From positions 1 through 38,445 of the forward strand of contig NZ_CP036517.1 of assembly GCF_004323635.1 (NCBI RefSeq): a DNA stretch of 38,445 bases, in the 5' to 3' direction. Position 1 is the first letter of the stretch. The number at the start of each line of letters is the position of its first letter. This DNA comes from Lichenihabitans psoromatis. Its GTDB lineage: Bacteria; Pseudomonadota; Alphaproteobacteria; Rhizobiales; Beijerinckiaceae. Position numbers and translations under genes: made by a program. Below, piece by piece: positions 32,357-38,445 of this stretch. The notes below the pieces were generated by a model. That model was given only the letters and a program-made list of their open reading frames with translations, had not been told where the DNA came from and ran no database searches.

Positions 32357-35300
32357 ATGCCTGATATGCCACTAATTACGCGTACGTCCAGGACAGATGG
32401 CAACTTCACTGTGCCGAGGCCGGAAAATCCTCTCACCTTTACTGGTGAGCGTATGACGACTACCATGGGAGGGCAGATCGAATTCGAGCATTACCATCGA
32501 TATTGTCTGGCGCGGGATCTGTGTCTTGATCTCGACGTTCTCGACGTGGCTTCAGGCGAAGGCTATGGTTCTGCGTTGCTTTCGAGGGTCGCTCGCAACG
32601 TTGTTGGAGTAGAGATCGACGCAACGTCGGTGACGCACGCGAAGGCGAACTACTCTTTTTCAAACCTCAAATTTCTTTTAGGAGACGCGCTCGAACTTCC
32701 GCTCTCGGATAAGTCGGTCGACGTTGTCGTGTCGTTCGAAACGCTTGAACACGTGGCCGATCAGGAAAAGTTTCTGCTTGAAGTCCGTCGGGTCCTTCGG
32801 CCGGGCGGCTTGGTCGTCGTGAGCACGCCGGATCGCTCCGTCTACTCCGCGCCGGGTAGCGATCCTAACCCGTATCATGTTCTCGAGCTGACGGGTTCGG
32901 AGTTCCATGCGTTGCTCGATGCGCATTTCGCCCAGGTCGCGGTTCTGGCGCAGCGACCTGTTCTCGGGTCCGTCATGGTGTCGCCCGACAAGGCGGGGTG
33001 GCGCAGTTACGAGCGCCGTGGAGTCCAGACCATTGAGGCGACCCAGGGATTGGCACGCGCGCATTACCTTGTCGCACTCGCGACCGACGGATCCTTGCCG
33101 GTGGTTCCATCGTCAATCTACCTTGATCGACGGAGCGTGCACGACGTGGTGGAACACGCGCTGCGTTTGCCGGGAGCAGAGGCTAGCGTAGTACAGTTGG
33201 AAGCCCACGTCGCGGAGGCACGAGCGGAAACCGAAAGGGTCTCGAGATTATTGGAACAGCGTCAACGGGATGTGCTCGAAGCGGAGCGCGCCTGGGCCGA
33301 GGCGGAACGGAGCCGCGCCGAGGCGCTGACCACCTATCAAGCCCACCTGTTTGAGGTGGAGCGCACGCGAGGGGCCGCCGAAGCCCGCCACGTGGAGGCG
33401 ACGCACCAGCACGCAATCGCCCGTGTCGCAGCCGAAACACGCGTTGCCGATCTGAAGCGCGAACTGACCGCCGCGCAAAACCGGTTGTCGTTGGTTGAGA
33501 ACGACAGAGCGGTGGCCGAACTCCGGCACACCGAAGCTTTGAGCCAGGGCGAAGCCGCCTTGAGTGCGGCCACGACGCAGACTTCCGATCTGGAGCGCGA
33601 ACTGGCCGCCGCGCAAAACCGGTTGTCGTTGGTTGAGAACGACAGAGCGGTGGCCGAACTCCGGCACACCGAAGCTTTGAGCCAGGGCGAAGCCGCCTTG
33701 GGTGCGGCCACGACGCAGACTTCCGATCTGGAGCGCGAACTGGCCGCCGCGCGGGAGACACTCCATGAAAGCGATGCTGAAATAGACAAGCTGGCACGAG
33801 CGTTGCAGGAAAGTTCCGGCGAGGCGCTGCAACTGCGAAAAGCGCTGGCTGATATTGATTCCGATTCCGGGCGCAGCAGGGACGAGGCTCAGACCCGCAT
33901 CACAGAGTTGGAACAAGCACGGCAGGCCGAGCGGCACGGGATTGTGTTGAAGGCCGATGCTGCGCTGTCGGACGCCCGCCGGACTGCATCTGAACTGGCC
34001 AGCCGATACAACGTTTCGCGCAGCGAGGTGATACGTTTGAAGCTGGATCTCGAACAAGCTCGCCAGCACTTGCTGACCGCTGAAAGGAACAGGACCGAGG
34101 AGCAAAAAGAGCGCGCCACGCTCCAACAGACTCGGGGCGCCGAGAAGCCGCGCGCCGGATGGCTTTTCCGTTCGATACTCAATTCAAGGCGCACGTCGCA
34201 GGGGCGCTCCCAGCAGGCCGTCGTGGAGTCGTCATTTCGCGACGCCGCTCCCGTCCCATTCAGGCCCGCTTTGTTCCACGACGACGCGGAGCGTCGGACG
34301 TTTGTTTTCGACGTCTATCGGGTATTTCTACGCCGCGATCCGGAGCAACATGGTCTCGATCATCATGTAGATAATCTGCGGGCCGGCGTTCCGTTGATCG
34401 AAGTCATCGAAACGTTCATCAACTCGGACGAATACCTGGAGGTGCGTCAGAGCGACCGCGCAGGTGAGAATGGCGCGGCCCTCGCCAAAAACGCGCCAGA
34501 ACTCAATACGTTCAGAGATGACGCCGAGCGACAAGGGTTTGTGGCTCACCTTTATCGCGTGTTTCTTGGTCGCGATCCGGATCCGCATGGGTTGGAGCAT
34601 TACACTGCGAGGCTGAGGGCAGAGTTGCCGCTCGCCGAGATCGTCGCATCCTTCCCCGATTCGGACGAATATCGCGAACTGCTGAATCGGATCCCATCGG
34701 TTAAACAGGGTGGCTTCCACCACGAGGATCCGGCCGTATCGGACGGAGCCGTTTGGAACGCTCCGTTCGAAATAAGCGAGCTGGCGCCGAGCCCCGCATC
34801 CGGCAAGCCGAAGACCAACCTGCGGGACGCGTTCGTCGCATGGTACGGCAGTTCGACGACCCATATTCCGCCTGTGGAATCGCCTGTCGTCTCAATCATC
34901 ATTCCGGCCTATCGTGGCTTGCCGGATCTTGAGAACTGCTTGCGATCTCTGGCTGCGCATTACGACACAGAACCATCCTTCGAAGTGATCGTGGTAGACG
35001 ATTGCCCGTGGGAGCCGGTCCTCTGGGCGCTCCCCAACAGTGGCGGCCTGATCAAGGTTTCCAACACCGAAAACCTAGGATTCCTGCTGTCCTGCAATCG
35101 AGGGGCGTCGTTGGCGCGCGGGCAATATCTATGTTTCCTGAACAGCGACACGATCGTATACGGCGGGTGGTTGAAGAGGCTCGTCGAAGTGTTCGACGAC
35201 ATCCCCAAATGCCGGGATCTCGGGTGGCATGCTGCTCAATCAGGACGGCACCATTCAGCAGGCCGGATGGCGTATCCTCGCCAATGGCTGGGGTTACCCT

Positions 35301-35401
35301 ATCGGGAGTGGCCAGAGCCGCGAGGACGGGGCTTATACGTATCGACGGCCGGTCGATTGCGTGACGGGGGCCTGCTTTGTCATCCCGCGGAGACTCTTTG
35401 A
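32357..35401 (+). CDS. Multidomain glycan protein: methyltransferase, coiled coil, two DUF4214, start of GT2
   Basis: 1014 residues as it stands. Residues about 25-270 are a class I SAM methyltransferase (VLDVASGEGYGSALLS, LLGDALELPLSDKSVDVVVS, VRRVLRPGGLVVVSTPD). Residues about 275-610 are a long coiled coil with a 46-residue tandem duplication. Two DUF4214 modules follow (VYRVFLRRDPEQHGLDHHVD near 655; LYRVFLGRDPDPHGLEHYTA near 735). A GT2 domain starts near 843 (SPVVSIIIPAYRGLPDLENC, YLCFLNSDTIVYGGWLKRL). At about 35212 the true frame shifts by one inserted C, so the last 60 residues of this frame are wrong. The protein probably couples chain elongation with end-methylation. Confidence 0.85.
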   Translation: MPDMPLITRTSRTDGNFTVPRPENPLTFTGERMTTTMGGQIEFEHYHRYCLARDLCLDLDVLDVASGEGYGSALLSRVARNVVGVEIDATSVTHAKANYSFSNLKFLLGDALELPLSDKSVDVVVSFETLEHVADQEKFLLEVRRVLRPGGLVVVSTPDRSVYSAPGSDPNPYHVLELTGSEFHALLDAHFAQVAVLAQRPVLGSVMVSPDKAGWRSYERRGVQTIEATQGLARAHYLVALATDGSLPVVPSSIYLDRRSVHDVVEHALRLPGAEASVVQLEAHVAEARAETERVSRLLEQRQRDVLEAERAWAEAERSRAEALTTYQAHLFEVERTRGAAEARHVEATHQHAIARVAAETRVADLKRELTAAQNRLSLVENDRAVAELRHTEALSQGEAALSAATTQTSDLERELAAAQNRLSLVENDRAVAELRHTEALSQGEAALGAATTQTSDLERELAAARETLHESDAEIDKLARALQESSGEALQLRKALADIDSDSGRSRDEAQTRITELEQARQAERHGIVLKADAALSDARRTASELASRYNVSRSEVIRLKLDLEQARQHLLTAERNRTEEQKERATLQQTRGAEKPRAGWLFRSILNSRRTSQGRSQQAVVESSFRDAAPVPFRPALFHDDAERRTFVFDVYRVFLRRDPEQHGLDHHVDNLRAGVPLIEVIETFINSDEYLEVRQSDRAGENGAALAKNAPELNTFRDDAERQGFVAHLYRVFLGRDPDPHGLEHYTARLRAELPLAEIVASFPDSDEYRELLNRIPSVKQGGFHHEDPAVSDGAVWNAPFEISELAPSPASGKPKTNLRDAFVAWYGSSTTHIPPVESPVVSIIIPAYRGLPDLENCLRSLAAHYDTEPSFEVIVVDDCPWEPVLWALPNSGGLIKVSNTENLGFLLSCNRGASLARGQYLCFLNSDTIVYGGWLKRLVEVFDDIPKCRDLGWHAAQSGRHHSAGRMAYPRQWLGLPYREWPEPRGRGLYVSTAGRLRDGGLLCHPAETL
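33449..33751 (+). repeat. 138-bp tandem duplication in the coiled-coil region
   Basis: Units 33449-33586 and 33587-33724 are nearly identical, followed by a third partial copy to about 33751. Only a few bases differ. Each unit encodes 46 residues (for example AAQNRLSLVENDRAVAELRH, TEALSQGEAAL). The period keeps the frame, so the coiled-coil length changes by 46 residues per copy. Confidence 0.9.
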
Positions 35402-36765
35402 AGATCTTGGCGGCTTCGATCCGCATTACGCACCGGCGTTCTATGAGGAATTCGACCTCGCCTTCCGGGCTCAGGAGAAAGGCTTCAAGGTCATCTATGA
35501 ACCTGGCAGCCGCGTGGTCCATCTCGGCAGCATGTCCTACGGGGCCGAGCGTCGCGATCAGCTTTCCAGCATCAACCAAAGCAAGTTCGTCGAACGCTTT
35601 GCCGAGAGGCTCCGCAAGCATCCCTGGGACGGAGGGGACGAGTTCATGCTGCGTCATGCCTTCGACGAGGGGCCCGCGCTCCTCGTCGTCGAGCATTTCC
35701 TCCCTCAGCCGAATCGGCACGCGGGCGACGTGACGATGACCAGTTACCTGTCGATGTTCGCCACCGCTGGATGGCGTGTCGTGTTCGGCGCCCTAGACGG
35801 GCGGGCCGATGGGCCGGCCGCCGAAGCCCTGGAACGGCAGGGTATTGAGCTCATCCGTGCTCCACGAACCATTGAGGGTTGGATCGAGATGCATGGATCG
35901 CATCTGAGCCAAGTCTGGCTGCCACGACCTGAAATCGCCGAACGGTCATCGGCGCGATCCGCACGCACAGCAAAGCCCATATTGCGTACTACACGCACGA
36001 CCTGCATTTCCTTCGGATGGAGCGTTTTGCGAGCCTTCAGGGGGACACTTCGCTGCTACCCGAGGCCGAGCATATGAAGGTGGTCGAGACGAAGGTGTTC
36101 CGTGGAGTGGATCACGTCACTTCACCGAGTGCCGACGAGGCGCGGATCATCGAGGATCTGGCGCCCGGAACGCCGGTCACGGTATTGCCGCCCTACTTCT
36201 TCGAGGAAGCTGAGATCCGCGAGCGAAACGCGGCACATTTTGCCGAATTGTCCGACGTCTTGTTCGTAGGGGGCTTTCCGCACATCCCGAACGTGGACGC
36301 GGCCTTGTTCATCGCACAAGAGATCATGCGCGGGTTTGGCAGGAGCGACCGGACGTACGCCTCGTACTGGTCGGTTACGCCCCGCCGCCCGAAGTGCAGG
36401 CACTCGCCAGCGATAGGATCCTAGTGACTGGGCAGGTTCCCCACGTGGAGCCATTCCTGGACGGAGCGCGCCTCGTCCTCGCGGCCCTGCGGTATGGCGC
36501 GGGGGTCAAGGGTAAGACGGTTGACGCCATGCGATTCGGCGTGCCGGTGGTTTGCACGCCGGTCGGCGCCGAGGGCATCGGCATTAAGCCCGGACGGGAC
36601 GCGATCGTGGCAGAGGATGCGCCCACGCTCGCCAAGGGGGTGCTTGAACTGCTGAATGACCCGGAGCGTTGCGCCGCACTTTCGGTTGCGGGCGCTTCGT
36701 TGGTCCGCAAGCGATTTTCGCGTGCCTCGGCTCGCAAAACTGTCGGGCGGGTCTTTGCAACGCTG
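35212..36765 (+). pseudogene. GT2 C-terminal half plus GT4 domain, continuation of the giant gene with three frameshifts
   Basis: The frame from about 35212 reads GISGGMLLNQDGTIQQAGWR, VDCVTGACFVIPRRLFEDLG and FDPHYAPAFYEEFDLAFRAQ, completing the GT2. ALLVVEHFLPQPNRHAGDVT then starts a GT-B glycosyltransferase. Frame changes at about 35945 (to VIGAIRTHSKAHIAYYTHDL) and 36330 (to VWQERPDVRLVLVGYAPPPE) preserve the conserved sequence. LVLAALRYGAGVKGKTVDAM and CTPVGAEGIG give the GT4 donor site. No stop separates GT2 from GT4. Each shift is one base, consistent with either indel decay or base-calling errors. Confidence 0.75.
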
Positions 36766-37500
36766 CGGTGCGGCATCTGCGGTTCGGGCAATCTGATCGA
36801 GCCTCCACCAGACGGCAACTACCCGAATCTTTCGTGTGCCGAAACTGTTTTCGCCTTGGGCCGCGCGGAAGCGTTGGGGGCGCGTTATCAAAGCATTTGG
36901 CGCGAAATGGTGAAGGGTCGCTGGCCGAGTTGGCCCGGCGGAAACCCCAGATCGGCCGTGCATGAGTTCGGTTTCGTTGGCGGGGTGTCGGACACACTCC
37001 GGGGACAGCCGTGGTACTCGATGTCGGAATATTTCCCTGGCGTCCCGGTTGGCACTTCAGGGCCGGCGGCGTGAGGTGCGAGGACCTTACACAACTCACC
37101 TACCCGGACGAGAGCTTCGACTTGGTGATCAGCCAGGACGTGATGGAGCACGTGCCGGATCCGACCCGCGGCTTTGCAGAAACGGCCCGATTCTGCGTTC
37201 CGGCGGATCACACATTTTCACGATCCCGCAGAACGTGCACCTGCTCAAGAGCGTGACGCGCGCCAGGCTGGACTCGGGGAAGGTCGAGCATATCTTTCCC
37301 CCCGAGTACCACGGCGACCCCGTGCGAGCCGAAGGCGCGCTGGTCTTTACGGGAATACGGCAATGACCTCAGCGATATGTTGACAAGTGTCGGTCTGAAA
37401 CTGATCGAACATGACGTAGTCGTTCTTGGGGGAACGGAGGCACAATGGATCCGCGTCTTCGAAGCGCGGAAACAGAAAAGTGTGGAGGGCGCGGCCAGTA
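36766..37500 (+). pseudogene. Zinc-ribbon class I methyltransferase domain, multiply frameshifted
   Basis: CGICGSGNLIEPPPDGNYPN then VCRNCFRLG form a four-cysteine N-terminal ribbon. SMSEYFPGVPVGTS, VRCEDLTQLTYPDESFDLVI, SQDVMEHVPDPTRGFAETAR, GGSHIFTIPQNVHLLKSVTR, VEHIFPPEYHGDPV and MLTSVGLKLIEHDVVVLGGT follow in the order of a SAM methyltransferase. They are spread over all three frames with switches near 36830, 36870, 36920, 36950, 37065, 37195 and 37350. It continues from the GT4 domain without a stop. Exact junctions are approximate. Confidence 0.68.
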
Positions 37501-37649
37501 AGCCGAAGGCGGCCACTGCGGCTTCGGAGACACGCGTGCCCGCGACCATCTCGTCGCAAGGGCTGAACGGCGACAACCCGCCGAGAACGATCTCGGTTGG
37601 GCAGGGCGGCCCGGTGCTGCGATCGTTCGAGCCGATCAGCGACGCGGCT

Positions 37650-38429
37650 TCCCCCCCACTTGACAGGGCGGCCGCACTTCACCTCGCGGACCTGCCAGGA
37701 CCGCAACGGCGCGTTCGAAACACTGATCGAGCGCTGCTATTTGGCGGAACTCCAAGCTGGCGCGACGGCAATCGATGGCGGCGCCAATTTCGGCATGCAT
37801 ACGGGGCCGATGGCGGCGCGCGTGGGAGCAGCGGGACGCATTCACGCGTTCGAGCCACTTCCGTTCGCGGCTGCCGAGCTTCGCCGGATGTTTGGCGAGC
37901 AGCCCCAGGTGACCATCCACGAGATGGCGCTCGCCGAGCGGGATGGGACCGCGACGTTCAACTACATCGTGAGCGACCCAGCGCTATCCAGCCTGCTGAA
38001 GCGCGACCTCTCTTCGACGTATCCGATCTCGAAAGCCAGAGATCCTGTCAAGCAAACCATGCTGGACCACCTTGCCGACGAGCCGGTCGCTTTGTCAAAC
38101 TCGATCTTGAGGGCTACGATTATTTCGCTCTCCTGGGTGCCCGAAATTTGTTGGCGCGTCAGCGTCCTGTGGTGCCTTCGAGTTCGGACGTCGCGACGCG
38201 GCGACCCCAGCCGGTTATGGGCCAGACGATTTCTTTGGCTGATCGACAGCATCGATTCAAGATCTTGGATCTGTTTGGCCGGCCCTTCGGTCGACCGGAA
38301 TTTGATCTGCCGTGGAACGCGCGCGAGATGCCGCACTACGTTGTGGCGGTTCCCGCTAACCGCACCGACGTAGCACCGGCGTTGCTAAACGAATCGTGGT
38401 CTTTGATCAAGGCGGACACGACCGGCTAA
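37650..38429 (+). pseudogene. FkbM-family methyltransferase domain, frameshifted, end of the giant reading frame
   Basis: After a seven-C run near 37651 the frame reads GAFETLIERCYLAELQAGAT, AIDGGANFGMHTGPMAARVG, GRIHAFEPLPFAAAELRRMF and IHEMALAERDGTATFNYIVS, the FkbM SAM-binding core. Near 38090 it shifts to FVKLDLEGYDYFALLGARNL, then through FEFGRRDAATPAGYGPDDFF and finally FKILDLFGRPFGRPEFDLPW and MPHYVVAVPANRTDVAPALL to a TAA at 38427. At least four frame changes. FkbM proteins O-methylate sugars; here the domain would cap or decorate the chain built by the preceding domains. Confidence 0.72.
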
Positions 38430-38445
38430 GCGGTTAGTCTGGGCC

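Noticed and set aside
33183..34126. Long minus-strand frames over the coiled-coil repeat
   Set aside because: They mirror the 46-residue repeat on the plus strand; repetition alone produces their regular look.
36394..37074. Plus-strand frame as an independent glycosyltransferase gene starting at 36394
   Set aside because: It begins mid-domain; the upstream part of the same GT4 fold is in the preceding frame, so the start is an artefact of a frameshift.

Overview
The window is high-GC DNA (visibly GC-rich codon use, with one strongly AT-rich island near 24.1-24.3 kb). It looks like an alphaproteobacterial surface-polysaccharide locus on a plasmid or genomic island. The insertion-sequence (IS) families, the ParA-type plasmid backbone and the GDP-heptose genes fit Rhodospirillales/Acetobacteraceae, Sphingomonadales or Hyphomicrobiales. 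I cannot name a genus from sequence alone.

Layout. (1) 1-7.4 kb is a dense glycan block: a DUF1796 protein (minus strand), a GT4-like glycosyltransferase broken at a C8 tract, an unknown protein and a coiled-coil protein chained by ATGA overlaps, a convergent DAD-motif glycosyltransferase, and a tight operon hddA-gmhA-hddC for GDP-D-glycero-alpha-D-manno-heptose. (2) 7.5-12.9 kb is an IS graveyard: an IS5 remnant, an almost complete IS701-type element with perfect 24-bp ends, an ISL3 remnant cut by an IS5 element, and another IS5 remnant. A TylF-like methyltransferase gene lies trapped among them. (3) 12.9-15.5 kb is a small plasmid-maintenance module: a MazF-like toxin without a visible antitoxin, ParA, a small ParA partner, a hairpin and an HTH protein. 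(4) 15.5-16.7 kb holds IS256, IS3 and IS481-like remnants. (5) 16.7-20.5 kb returns to glycan genes: a class I methyltransferase and a 944-residue TPR-glycosyltransferase fusion. (6) 20.6-28.7 kb is an accessory segment bounded by two halves of an IS3-type element. It carries a resolvase, an aldo-keto reductase/dehydrogenase chimera with a divergent TetR regulator, an XRE regulator, a small membrane protein, a serine recombinase, a HigB/HigA-like toxin-antitoxin pair and a 58-residue ORF. (7) 28.8-38.4 kb is the third glycan block: a degenerate nucleotidyltransferase fused to a GmhB-like phosphatase, an IS110 remnant, a GT2 glycosyltransferase and a very long multidomain reading frame.

How it fits together. 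GmhA, the GmhB-like phosphatase, HddA and HddC would together make GDP-D-glycero-alpha-D-manno-heptose. The GT2, GT4 and DAD-motif transferases and the several methyltransferases (TylF-like, Methyltransf_24-like, Zn-ribbon type, FkbM) would build and O-methylate a heptose-containing surface glycan. The phosphatase gene sits about 21 kb from the other three, with IS-rich DNA between them.

Most striking: from 32357 to 38429 the conserved protein sequence hops between frames but appears to meet no nonsense codon, giving what looks like one protein of about 2,000 residues: methyltransferase, coiled coil, two DUF4214, GT2, GT4, Zn-ribbon methyltransferase, FkbM. Frameshifts cluster at 35.2-38.4 kb and in the IS elements, so sequencing or assembly error must be separated from real decay. 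No tRNA, rRNA or CRISPR was seen.
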